A DNA stretch of 64,000 nt. Source: Whitmania pigra. Lineage: Eukaryota; Annelida; Clitellata; Hirudinida; Haemopidae. This document shows positions 14,238 through 26,200 of the stretch, one piece after another. Positions within the stretch are counted from its first letter, which is position 1. Every line of letters starts with the position of its first letter. The notes under the pieces are model-generated. The model saw nothing but the letters and a program-made list of their open reading frames with translations. It was not told the origin of the DNA and did no database searches. The stretch lies in contig JAJTWR010000159.1 in the NCBI GenBank assembly GCA_021613335.1, positions 3,355,001 to 3,419,000 on the forward strand. The letters are read 5' to 3'. Both the position numbers and the translations under genes were made by a program.

Positions 14238-14860
14238 GTACTTTAACATAACATAACATTAATTTATAGCGGTTTAAGGGAACTAGTGTCTGCATGATAA
14301 GCCACTCCTAACTTTTTAACTCAGTATCCAAATTTCGATAATCGTATTTTAAATACTTCTACCGAATCTGTATATATTGTTTGCTCATCGAGTTTATTCC
14401 AAAGTTTAATTACTCTGGCGTTGAAGAAATTATTCTTTAGAGTGCCCATTACCTTCCTATAAAGCTTACATCCATGCCCTCTCGTGGAACTACTTTTGGT
14501 GGCCTCAAAGAAATGTTCAGGTTTTAAATTCTCTCCCTGTTAAAATTTTGAACGTTTCTATGAGATCACCTCTACTTCTCCTTATTTCTAAAATTGTAAG
14601 CTTACATCTTCTTAATCTCTCTTCATAACTCAAATTTCCTAGACCCTTAATCATCCCTGTTGCTTTTCTCTACACCCTTTCCAAAGTATCAATATCCTTC
14701 TTCAAGTAGGGATTCCATGCTTGAATGCAGTATTCCAAATGGGGTCTCACCAATGCTTTATATATTCAACATGATGCTTTTCTCTCTGCTGACCACTATT
14801 CTCTTAATCACACAATCTTTGTAGATATTAGCGATATATTTCAGTAGCGTTTCGGTTTCA
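14238..14860 (-). mobile_element. CR1-like LINE 3' end with (TTATG)n tail
   Basis: On the minus strand this encodes broken remnants of the RT C-terminus: an AWNP-type motif, [18 protein letters not shown] and a WNKLD-like end. It finishes in a short TTATGTTATGTTA tail at 14238-14252. The same ending, in better shape, is at 44280-45055 on the plus strand, so both belong to one family. Frameshifts make this copy non-functional. Confidence 0.65.
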
Positions 14861-15300
14861 AAGTATTTGGCTGCCAATAAAGTTTCTGTTCAGTTTTATA
14901 GATGTGGAATATTCTTACAAAGACTCAACAAACTTGTTCTTTTCAAGCCCATCCTCGATAGTACGGACTGCCTGAAGAAATTGCACTGGTTGCCGATTCG
15001 TAGTCGTATTCAAAATCGCCCTCATGACATATCACACTGTAGTGACATCTAGCCCACCTTATCTCCATCACCTTGTAGATTGCTGCCAAACACCCTCCTT
15101 CGTTCATCTCCCACCATTCATCTTCATCAACCTGTCAATAGGTCGTCACTCGTCAGCAGAGGCTTTTCGAATTCCCTGCTGTCTGGTTCAGACTTCCTTC
15201 CCTCGTAAAAGCCCAACCAACCTGAAGCTCTTCAATCGTCATCTGAAGACTCACCTCTTCAGAAAGCGAAAAAACACGGCGTCTCTTACAAATTAATTAT
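14860..15300 (+). mobile_element. LINE 3' fragment (CR1/Jockey-like)
   Basis: Encodes RLNKLVLFKPILDSTDCLKK, then LHWLPIRSRIQ and, after a frame change, ALMTYHTVVTSSPPYLHHLV. LHWLPIRSRIQFKIA is a hallmark of the RT C-terminus of many invertebrate CR1/Jockey-type LINEs. At least one frameshift is needed to join the parts, so it is a dead copy. Confidence 0.7.
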
Positions 15301-16205
15301 TATTATTATTACTATTTTCATTTTGGACTCTATTCACCATTTTTTCTTCTACATTTTTTTAAATTTTGTTTTTGCTTAAAAAACAATCTATCATCTAACG
15401 AAGTAACAAAAAATATCATCCAAGCAAAATGGCCTAGAACCAATATTTTACAAATAATAAAAATTTTGAACTTTATAATATGATTCAGAATAGCTGTTTT
15501 ACATCAACGAGTCCTGGCACATTTGTTATCTGTTTCTGTAACATTGAAGATGTTTAAGCTAGCTTCTTCAAATCACCTTAGTTATATAACGACTTTAATC
15601 AAATAAATAAAATAAACCTGCTTTTTAGTTTGTAGTGGTTTTATTAAACCAGTTGGAACAGAAATAATGCATAAAAGAGCAAAACATCGTCCAAATGATT
15701 TGAACATCTTGACATATTAAGCCACGATTTACTTCTCATTCTGTTAAACTACTTTGTACCCTACTTCATAAAGACAATAATGTTAATGAACTATATATAA
15801 ACCATACCACTGTATATGGTATGTGGTGTGGATTAACATATAAGTATCATTACTAGATTAATAATTAGAGACAATTATATATTCGGGTATGACCTGCCTA
15901 TGGAAGAATGTAGAGTTAAGCTAATTACAGTTAAATTTTAGAAAATGCAAAGATCGATCAATCGGTTATGAATTCTTTTTAAGCAATTCAACGCTAACAC
16001 AGAAACACTAATTTTCGCAAAGTAACACTACTTGTAATAGAAAATCAACTCGCTTAGTCATTCTACTGACGAACGTTGACAGCTAAGATTGGTGAAAAAA
16101 ACCAACATAGGACAATAATAAATCGTTGCCAACAAGAGGTTCATGAATAAATTTACAATCATGCGTTAAAATATTATAATTTGTAAGTACTTATATCAAT
16201 TTTAA
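15301..16205. other. Non-coding spacer downstream of SLC22 gene 1
   Basis: AT-rich sequence with no coding signature. It should contain the 3' UTR of the transporter gene that ends at 16206. Confidence 0.4.
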
Positions 16206-19067
16206 TTATGCCATTACATCGCCACGATCTTTCAATGGTTTCAGTTCATTTTGCTGGGCAGGAATGGATTGAGTTACCCAGGCTTCGATGTCTTCAATTG
16301 TCTGAGGAAGTGGTTTGTTGAGAGTCTCGGGAAGGTATAGAACCAGAAGTCCTCCCGCTATGGAAAGTACTCCGAAAACTGTACCAGGTAACCAGGAATG
16401 AGTTTCCAGCTGTTACATCAAGATTACAAATTAATTCCCTTTTATTCAAATTGGTTAAATTCAAGTCTAAAGTTCAAGAAATTTTCTGCCGCGAACTATG
16501 TCGCTTTTTTTTTATTTGTATATTTTGTGTCTATAGCTATTTAAATTTTGTAAACATTAGAAAAGAGTGAATTGTTTTTTGTCTAGTGCGAAGTCTATTA
16601 TTATCTCAAAAAAAAAATAATTTTTTCTTTATCGCATGCGGAGTTTTTCTTTACATCACATGTGTGAGTAGCGCAGAAAATCAAGAAATTGTCATTAGCA
16701 AATTTGCATTAAATTCGTAGGCACGACATCTGTAATGCTTTCGCTTTCCATGTAAATAATCATTGTAATTGTTGTAACTTTGCATAATTTTTCTTTTATT
16801 AGTTGTTTTCATGAAGTTCATGTCTGCATAAAAGTTTCTCGCGAGCATTGACAAGCGATGTTGATAACCGACATTCATTTCCTTAAAAAACTCGTTCCTT
16901 TGAACCCGCCACATTTTCATGCGATATTTGGCACAGGAAATTCAAATTTTTTAGAATAAAATATTAAATTGAATACAGACCACAAAAGAAGTGAATGTCG
17001 CCAGTATGTTACCGACTCTTCCAAATAGGGAAGCAATTCCTAAGGCTTGGTTTCTGTCAGAATATTTTAGTTCGAAAATTTCAAATATTAAAAAATCATT
17101 TCACAAAAAGGTACAAAATCGATCGTTAACCTGAGAGTTGTGGGAAAGATTTCTGGAGCGTAGAGAAAAACAATACCAAATGAGCCTGTTATGCCGAATT
17201 TTCCGATCATGTTGAACGCTATTATCAACGGCAACAAAGTTTCTCTGTATCCTGTTTGTTTAGAAATTAACTTCAAAAATAGCAGGAAATTATCCACTGC
17301 AGTTGAAAATAAAGATAAAAATACCGGATTCAGGTCTATCAAAATAAGCATTAGCAAGTAATGCCACACCGGCCAAAACATGATAGACAATTAGAGGATA
17401 GCGCCGGCCAAACCTAACAAAGTCAGTGATTCTTTTAAATACGTCAACTTTTTCCACGTAAAAATATTTTTGTAGTTTACATTGATTCAACAACAAACCT
17501 TTTAAGAGCAAAATAAGATGATGTATAAGCAGGAATCTCAACAATAGCGTTAAGAAATCCATTGACGTATCTGTTACCAGCCAATTGGGCAGTGCTAAGA
17601 GAGAGTCCATAATAAACCAAAGTGACGACCATCCTAAAAAAACATATTTTAACATTTACTTTATGAAATTGTTTTATTTAGGAACAACCAATTCAATATT
17701 TACCACAGAATAGACATGATGAAGGCATACATAGTGAGTCGTCTGTTCTTTAAAAGATCCAAAATGGTGTACCTCGCCGTATTATGTCCTTTTTGTTTAT
17801 TTGATTTTTTGAAATTGAATTCTTTCAACTTAGACATAAAACTTCTTTCATTCTGGCTCTCTTTGTTGTCGGACGCATGTTTAAAAATTTCATCCGGCAT
17901 CTCTAGCCCATTCATCTGAGCAGCTTTTTTAATGATTCTCTCTGCTTCTCTTGTTTTTCCGTTGGCACAAAGCCACGGAACTGATTCAGGAAGAAACCTT
18001 TAAAAGATGTTCTACATTGAGAAACCAACATATTTAGAAAAAAAGTATCAAAACACGTCACATACCAGAACAATGGGATAGTCAGGAGTCCAATTAAACT
18101 AATAAAAATTTGAAAATGTTGCCAGTTGCTGAATAACCATGCCAAGAAGGGAGAAATACACCAAGCCACTGCCCAAAAATTTTCAATCATTGTACCAGCA
18201 AATGTTCTATGTTTTGCGGCAAACAGTTCACAAGCCAGAACAAAGCCAGTAAGCAAAATTCCCTAAATTATTTGGCAGTTTTTTTAAAAAATCTAAATAA
18301 TAAAAACCGTTTACCTATATTTACCTGTTGCAAGGCTCCAGTGAAAAATCTCAATGCAAAGAAAAAATAAATGTTTGGACTGAATGCGCATATTATTCCA
18401 ACCACCACCATGCACCACTGACTGAAAAAGAAAACAGGTTTCCTTCCAAAATAATCTGACAGTGCCGTAAACAGTATTGCGCCAATCATGACTCCGATTA
18501 CGAGTATTGTTTGAGATGATTGGGCGTAATATCCTTTGTCGCAAACCAAATCCCACTGGTGATCAACAATAACAGTAATCAGTAATAATGTCATAAAGAT
18601 TTCATTTTCCATGGCATTACCTTGGTAATGATAGTTGGTCCGTCGTCTCCGGAGAATTCCCAGCCATTGATACAATCCACGATCATTTTCTCGCCAGTAT
18701 CGTTGGCATACATTTTGCATGAAGACAGTTTGCCATTTTCGTATGGGATTGAGTGGTTTATGATTGCATTAGTGTCTAATTTGCAGTGATGTGGAGGCTT
18801 GTAACCTGTAATTCGTACAATTGTAAGTAAAATGTAAAAAAATTCTATTTTTTTTAAATAATTGAATTATTATGGCATTTTACCAAAAATTATATGAACC
18901 TATACATATCAACTTTGCGTTAAGACTATAGTGAAATTACCGATGTACACAATAGCGAGCATGTGAAATGCAGTTGGAAACATAACCGCCAGGCTGAGTG
19001 TGATATAAAAAACAACCTGCCACCTTCCGACAGAACCAAGCATACCAAGAGCCTCATCCACATCCAT
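16206..19067 (-). CDS. SLC22-type organic ion transporter, gene 1 of array
   Basis: Major-facilitator carrier of the plasma membrane, expected to move organic cations, carnitine-like or anionic solutes; substrate unknown. Exons (complement): 18941-19067, 18621-18805, 18325-18555, 18066-18262, 17704-17997, 17499-17633, 17325-17413, 17131-17251, 16981-17053, 16206-16409. Phases match throughout and give 551 aa, the usual SLC22 length. Landmarks: start MDVDEALGMLGSVGRWQ; exon 2 extracellular loop with several cysteines and glycosylation sequons NHS and NDT; MFS signature around ALSDYFGRKPV in exon 3; LPESVPWLCANGK after TM6; STAQLAGNRYVNGFLN in exon 6; LPETLNKPLPQTIEDIEAW at the C-terminus. It is the most diverged member on the left side of the array. 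Start chosen by family N-terminus and correct exon phase. Confidence 0.93.
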
Positions 19068-20173
19068 CTTTGAAAGAAAAATTTAACCTGGATACAGTAC
19101 AAGATTAAGCGCTTAAAGTATTATTACAGTATTCTGGGTAATTAAACTAAAGCAAGGGATCTTGTCCAATACAAATTCGTCGGGTTTAATAATTATTTTA
19201 AACATTTTTATAAATAAAATCAAGTAAATAATTGATAACGAAATATTAAATAAAGTAAATTGTAAATAAAATTTTAACCTGAATTTTTGAAATGCAGCGC
19301 AATGGTAATATTAATCCGAAGTTTTTCAGAACTTTGGCAAAACCGACGAAAGGTTAGGAGCCAACCGAGACTCTCAAATCAACAACTCAAGTTTCAATAC
19401 ACACGATGCTAAAAGTTATTATATCCAGTTTTCGTAGCTCTTTTCGCTAATAGCGACCACCGCCACGGAGTACTTTTTAGCAATTACTCCACATCCTCTA
19501 TTATTTTCACCCGGCGTGCATTTGTGTGATGATTATTTTTAATTAAATAGACTCCTCTTTCATAAACTGAAAGCAACAGGGCATGTCAATCTCCTTTGCG
19601 AGGTTAACTTCTGTATGGAATTGTTGATTATCTGCATCTCGTAACACGAAAGTTTATTCGATCCAGCTCCAGCCTTTAAACAGATGTTTTCGCACAGGCT
19701 CAAATGTAGGTGTTCCAATAAGGCCGCAAGTTCAAGGTTTAAACTTGATTGCATCTCATTTCGCGTTATTAAGAATAACAAGTAATGCTCGCAGAAAGTG
19801 TTTCATACAAAATACATTTTCTAGCCGAGGTTTAAATTTGATTTTATCTTTAATTATGGTTTTATAATAATTTTATCGAATGTAATTATGAATCTATTTG
19901 CAGAGCAGCACGAAATAGTTTAGGCTTCCATACCAGTTGAGTTGCTTAGACATAATCATTGCTTCGCTTTCCGGCCATTAAGCAGGAGGATGATCTTTCC
20001 AACGACTTTCGGAAACATCAATTCTTGTACAAACGATAAATTATAACCATATTTAATCAAAGTAATTAATAGTACATAATAGAACATTATCATAAAAAAA
20101 TTTAAGTCAACTTAATAGGGAAACCTTGGTTATTTTTTGCATGAGGAGGAATAAGCTATTGCATCACCACTGA
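19068..20173. other. Upstream region of gene 1, shared with gene 2 upstream
   Basis: The interval from about 19130 to 20170 is closely similar to 27320-28170 plus 28596-28800, and part of it to 22466-23200. It is thus a duplicated promoter-side block of the transporter array. The small frame inside it (19560-19781) recurs in the copies but resembles nothing I know and is probably chance. Confidence 0.6.
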
Positions 20174-20602
20174 TTAGTAGGAGTAAGCAGTTGAGGAAAA
20201 CGCTATTCTAAACGGGAATAAAATAATATGACATGAATCATAATCATTTAATTGAAACACATCCCTATAGTAAAGGCAAAACTTCGTAATTTTAAAATGT
20301 TCAACTCTTCTTCGATAATGCATTTCTTTTGTTTCGATGTCTTCGATGGTTTCCGGAAGTGGTTTGTTGTGGGTTTCCGGGAGGAGCGTGACTAGAACCG
20401 ATGACGTGATTGACAAACTCCCAAACAAAATAGCAGGAAACTTAAGATATCTTTCGATCTGCCACCATAGCCAAATGTCACTTTTTATTTTAAAACAAAT
20501 CAAATACTAACGTTGAGCAACATTTTAACCATGTAAATAACAAATGTCGCCAAGATATTTCCTATCTTGCCAGTGAACGATGATATGCCGAGGGATTGAT
20601 TT
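20174..20602 (-). pseudogene. Spare SLC22 terminal exons 9-10, pair 1
   Basis: Exon 9-like block at 20530-20602 (NQSLGISSFTGKIGN) and exon 10-like block ending in TM12 and LPETHNKPLPETIEDIE, with acceptor at 20458. A deletion of about 20 bp after GACATCGA, relative to genes 2-4, removes the AWFDDS codons and shifts the frame, so the reading continues in a novel tail to a stop at 20174. Splice borders look intact. It could be a pseudo-fragment or an alternative last-exon cassette for gene 2; I favour a decayed copy. Confidence 0.7.
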
Positions 20603-20689
20603 CTGTAATATTCCATTAATCATCCTCCTTTATGATGATTTCATTTTTAATTAAAACTTTCATACACATAAGATATAATGTGATATGGT

Positions 20690-21110
20690 ATGTTCTGCGT
20701 CTCAAGTTGCTCAATAGCTGAGTTACGAGGAAAAATTAAGTAGATGCAAACTAATTGCTCTGAAAAAGAGAAGTAGAGCGGACCTCATCGAAGCCTTCAA
20801 AATCTTATTGGGAAGGGAGGGCCTTTTGCCGAAGCAGTTTTTCGAAGCCACAAAAAATGATTCTACTAGATTGTAAATATAGTTTCGGGGGCTTCGGGAA
20901 ACTTAAGAAATAATTATTTCAGCGCAAGGGTGATTTCCTTATGGAATAAACTAGATAAGGAAACGGTAGATAAATTTAAGATATACTTAAGTAAATTAGG
21001 TTATTAGAATTTAAAAAAGTGGGTACTACACAGATTCAGGTCTTCTACTTCTACTACTATAAATAACTTTTACGTTATGTTAAGTTATGTTATGTCAAGC
21101 AATTAAAATA
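20690..21110 (+). mobile_element. CR1-like LINE 3' fragment
   Basis: Encodes the LINE tail AFKILLGREGLLPKQFFEAT followed by a broken WNKLDKE end and a degraded (TTATG) tail. The same insertion and the same right flank (caagcaatt, then Tcattagcgccga) occur at 42180-42960 behind gene 5. It therefore inserted before the segment was duplicated. Confidence 0.75.
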
Positions 21111-21321
21111 AGTTTTTTCAATTTAACCAACTCATGTTTATATTTAACTCATTAGCGCCGAATTTAAAAAGTATAATTATATAAGTAAATAATCAAACAC
21201 GTTGAGTTAAAATGTTTTTAAAGTATTATTTCATGCAAACTCATATGAAAATGTTCTTTAACAATCAATGTCAATGTCATTATCAATTGGCTATTATTGG
21301 ATTCTTGAACTTTATATTTCT

Positions 21322-21642
21322 TCATTTGAGAATGCAATTTTTCTGGTGTTCTGAATCGTCAAACCATGCCTCGATGTCTTCGATGGTTTCAGGAAATGGC
21401 TTGTTGTGGGTTTCGGGGAGGATTATAACTATAAGTGATGCTAGGATTGACAAACACCCGAACAATAGAGCGGGAAATATGGGGTATCTTTCAATCTGCA
21501 TAATAAATACTAAATCAAAAACTTATTTTTACAAATTGTGATCGTATGTTTGACAAATTAGTTTCTTACCACATATGTAACAAATGTTGCCAGAAAATTT
21601 CCTAGCCTTCCAAAGAACGATGATATACCCAGTGATTGATTT
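21322..21642 (-). pseudogene. Spare SLC22 terminal exons 9-10, pair 2 (frames intact)
   Basis: Exon 9 at 21570-21642 (73 nt, NQSLGISSFFGRLGNFLATF) and exon 10 at 21322-21495 (58 codons, IERYPIFPALLFGCLS to the stop after NCILK). Splice sites and frames are intact, unlike pair 1. No exons 1-8 belong uniquely to it; the nearest upstream gene on the strand is gene 2, which has its own pair at 23297-23635. The sequence is closest to the tail of gene 5. It may be an orphaned duplicate or an alternative 3' end of gene 2. Confidence 0.75.
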
Positions 21643-21707
21643 CTGTTATTTGAAATTCTTTTCGATAATCTTTTTGGTGTAGATAGCTCAACGTGATATT
21701 GGTGATA

Positions 21708-22464
21708 CAGTGGAACATACTTACCTCGACCTCATTTACTTCGCAAACCCTATTAAGGTGACGTTTTTATAGTTGAACCGACAAATTCCTACTTTGTCTT
21801 ATCATTATCTCATCGGTTTTGTCGATACTTTTATGTCGCCGAATATCTCGCCCTAATATCTCGAACACAATAGAGGGCCCAATTCGCCACTTTACATCAG
21901 TTATCTCGATCCCGGTGACTAATTGTCGACTTTGAATTGGAACCATCAAAGTCCCATTTTGTCGAAGCATTTTCTCCTCGGTTATGTCGATTCATTTATG
22001 TTGCCTAACCCAATTCACCCTTAGTGATTTTTTTCTGGGAGCTACACGCTGTAGTTATTCTGAGTTTTTTTGTGTTCTAATTTTTGGTACTAAAAATGTC
22101 TAGAGGTGTTAAGAGAAAACTGGACAATCAGTCAATAGAGAAAAAGAATGAAAGCATACTGCAGCTAAAAAAAAACAGAACTGACAGACCTTCGTCGTTA
22201 GCAAGGCATTCCAGCAAACACTATTTCAGAATGGAAAAGGAAGGTCGACGTGATAAAGCAACTATTCGAGAAGTCTGTTTTTGATCCAGCAAGATAAAAA
22301 CCTAGAATGGCTGAGCACAAAGATGTCGACGATGCAGTGTTTCAATGGTTCACTAATTCGCAAGCAACAAAACTTCTCGGGGATTTTGTGATTCGAGCGA
22401 TCTTTGTGTTTGCAATAAAGAAAAAATAATTATAAGGGTTTTAATCGAGAATCAGGGATGATTC
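21708..22464 (+). mobile_element. Tigger/pogo-like element, copy A (right end lost)
   Basis: Begins cagtggaacatac after TA, as expected for pogo/Tigger elements that duplicate TA. It encodes a CENP-B/psq-type N-terminal helix-turn-helix start, MSRGVKRKLDNQSIEKKNES, then shifts frame. The DDE transposase domain is absent. The right side is replaced at about 22465 by the duplicated 'tttagcaattactc' block. It lies in the same relative place (intron 8 side) as copies B and D. Confidence 0.7.
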
Positions 22465-23296
22465 CTATTGCGTATTTTTTAGCAATTACTCTACATCCTC
22501 TATTATTTTCACCCGGCGTGCATTTGTGCTATGATTGTTTTTAATTAAATAGACTCCTCTTTCATAAACTGAAAGCAAAAGTGCATGTCAGTCTCCTTTG
22601 CGAGGTTAACTTATGTGTGGAATTGTTGATTGTCTGCATCTCGTAACACGAAAGTTCATTCCATCCAACTCCAGCCTTTAAACAGATGTTTTCGTTGGGC
22701 TCAAATGTAGGTGTTCCAATAAGGCCGCAAGTTCAAGGTTTAAACTTGATTGCATCTCATTTCGCGTTATTAAGAATAACAAGTAATGCTCGCAGAAAGT
22801 GTTTTATACAAAATATATTTTCTAACCGAGGTTTAAATTTGATTTTATCTTTAATTATAGTTTTATAATAATTTTATAGAATGTAATTATGAATCTATTT
22901 GCAGAGCAGCACGAAATAGTTTAGGCTTCCATACCAGTTGAGTTGCTTAGCCATCATCATTGCTTCGCTTTCCGGCCATTAAGCAGGAAGATGATCTTTC
23001 CAACGACTTTCGGAAACATCAATTCTTGTACAAACAATAAATTCTAACCATATTTAATCAAAGTAATTAATAGTACATAATAGAACATTATCATAAAGAA
23101 ATTTAAGTCAACTTAATAGGGAAACATTGGTTATTTTTTGCATGAGGAGGAATAAGCTATTGCATCACCACTGACTAGTAGGAGTAAGCAGTTGAGGAAA
23201 ACGTAACATACGCTACTCTAAACGGGAATAAAATAATATGACATGAATCATAATCATTTAATTGAAACACATCCCTATAGTAAAAGCAAAACTTCG
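22465..23296. other. Partial duplicate of the 19480-20250 segment
   Basis: Close copy of the sequence upstream of gene 1, joined abruptly to Tigger copy A at about 22465. It leads directly into the last exon of gene 2. It marks a recombination breakpoint in the array. Confidence 0.65.
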
Positions 23297-26200
23297 TCAT
23301 TTTACAATGTTCAACTCTTCTTCGATAATGCATTTCTTTTGTTTTGAATCGTCAAACCATGCCTCGATGTCTTCGATGGTTTCAGGAAATGGTTTGTTGT
23401 GGGTTTCGGGGAGGATTATAACTATAAGTGATGCTAGGATTGACAAACACCCGAACAATAGAGCGGGAAATATGGGGTACCTTTCAATCTGCATAATAAA
23501 TACTAAATCAAAAACTTATTTTTACAAATTGTGATCGTATGTTTGACAAATTAGTTTCTTACCACATATGTAACAAATGTTGCCAGAAAATTTCCTAGCC
23601 TTCCAAAGAACGATGATATACCCAGTGATTGATTTCTGTTATTTGAAATTCTTTTCGATAATCTTTTTGGTGCAGATTGCTCAACGTGATATTGGTGATA
23701 CAGTGGAACATACTTACCTCGACCTCATTTACTTCGCAAACCCTATTAAGGTGACGTTTTTATAGTTGAACCGACAAATTCCTACTTTGTCTTATCATTA
23801 TCTCATCGGTTTTGTCGATACTTTTATGTCGCCGAATATCTCGCCCTAATATCTCGAACACAATAGAGGGCCTAATTCGCCACTTTACATCAGTTATCTC
23901 GATCCCGGTGACCAATCGTCGATTTTGAATTGGAACCACTAAAGTCCCATTTTGTCGAAGCATTTTCTCCTCAGTTATGTCGATTTATTTATGTTGCCTA
24001 ACCCAATTCACCCTTAGTGAATTTTTCTGGGAGCTACACGCTGTAGTTATTCTGAGTTTTTTTGTGTTCTAATTTTTGGTACTAAAAATGTCTAGAGGTG
24101 TTAAGAGAAAACTGGACAATCAGTCAATAGAGAAAAAGAATGAAATCATACTGCAGCTAGAAAAAGAAACAGAACTGACCGACCTTCGTCGTCAGCAAGG
24201 CATTCCAGCAAACACCATTTCAGAATGGAAAAGGAAGGTCGACGTGATAAAGCAACTGTTCGAGAAGTCTGTTTTTGATCCAGCAAGATAAAAACCTAGA
24301 GTGGCTGAGCACATAGATGTCGACGATGGAGTGTTTCAATGATTCACGAATTCGCAAGCAACAAAACATCCCGTCAATGGGGAATTTTGTGAGCGATCTT
24401 TGTGTTTGCAATATAAAAAAAATAATTATAAAGGTTTTAATCGAGAATCAGGGATGATTCTTGTTGCTAATTGGTAAATCTCTGCTGTTAGTTGGTTCAC
24501 ACATGCTTCTTATTGTCAGTGAGCATGTATGTACATATCGATATGAAATTGCGTTTGTGCAAAAAAAAAACTAAAACACTTGCATGTGCACCCTCAGTTA
24601 TTAACGGACATAAAGAAATTGCAAGCACATGTTAATATATCGCCATATTGATTTTTGGCTATCACGACCATAGTTTAGCTCGATATTATTTGGCAAACAT
24701 AGTGCGAGATAGTGAGGTTCGACTGTGTTCAGCTGTGATCTACTTGTTTTACCTATGCTGTGTCTCGGTCTGGTGTAATCTGATTCCTTTGGAGCTGTTT
24801 AACTTTTTTGAGTCAATCCTCGGACTAATAATAAATTCATGAACTGAACAATATTTTTTTGAACATGACCTCTCAGCACTTAGAAATAGTTTTAATGACT
24901 TTAGGTATTTTGCCTTCTTTCCCACATTGCCTGTTTATATTACCAACTCGATAACAATCTAGCTAATTCCCTCTTTTGGGACAAAGTTATTTAAGTAAGT
25001 TAAATATTATTTTTCAAGTGCTAACTAATTGATTTAAATTAACATCAATCAGAAAGTTAATTAAAAGTTTAGTGTAAAAATCAAATCAAACCTTAGATTT
25101 GTAGGGAAGAGTTCGGTAGTATAAAGGACTACTATTGCAAATGCTCCAGAAATGCCAAATTTTCCAACATTAGTCAAAAAAATATTTACGTTTATCAACA
25201 CTGTCCCCGGAGCTAATGATAAGAATAACTTTTTAGTAAGAATTAATAGCAATTTAATCAAAGGATAAACGATTGAAAATGTAATAAAGAAGATCAAATT
25301 GGTAAAATAATTAATAACTAAATTAACACATCATTCCAACTCAATCATAACTAACATTTTCATAAATTTTCCAACATTAGTTAAAATTATATTTGCGCTT
25401 GTCGATAATGTTCCCGGTGCTAATAAACAATTTTAACATTTGCAACGATGTCAGCGCATGCGGAATAAACAACAATTGATTAAATTAATAAAATATGCAG
25501 TCATAAACAACAAACAATTTATTCCAATTTGATCATAACTTACGCAGAATTTCGGGAATCACTGCTGTGAGCAGAAGTGAAATTCCAGCCAAAAAATAAT
25601 AGCCTATTAAGGGCTTCTTTCTTCCATATCTTTATGAAATATATCATTTAATTTAAAAATTGAATGGCTATAATTATTGAAATTTGAAACCTCATGAGAC
25701 AAAAATAGGAAGATATGTATGCTGGACCTTCGACAAAGCCGTTGAAAAAGGCATTCCAAAATCGGTTTCCACCAATTTGAGCTGTAGAGAGAGTCAAACC
25801 ATAATAGACCAAAGTTACAACCATCCTAAAATAATTTAATATAACATTTTATATGTAAAATTATAAGGTTTATTCAATGTAGTTTTCTTTACCAAAAAAG
25901 TGATGACACGCAAATGTATAGAGCAAGTCGTTTGTTTCGAAACAAATCTATAAAATTATAAGAAGCTGATGAAGCTGTGTTTGGTTCATTCAAGTGATTT
26001 TTGTCTCTCACACAACAAGACTGAAATATTTTGATATCTTTTTGGTCATGGTCAGACCTATGTCGAAGAAGAGTGTGAGGAAGATTTATTTTGTTCATTT
26101 TAGCTGCGTTTTTGATAATTTGTTCTGCTTCTCGGGAACGATTATTTGCACAGAGCCATATTGTCGATTCAGGAAGGTATCTGAGAATTTATCGAAGACA

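Noticed and set aside
19560..19781. 73-codon frame repeated at 27750-27971
   Set aside because: Conservation is explained by the DNA duplication of the upstream block. The protein resembles nothing and lies in the presumed promoter region.
21767..21970. 67-codon minus-strand frame recurring at 23760-23963
   Set aside because: Lies inside the Tigger-like copies as antisense of their left non-coding region. Not an independent gene.
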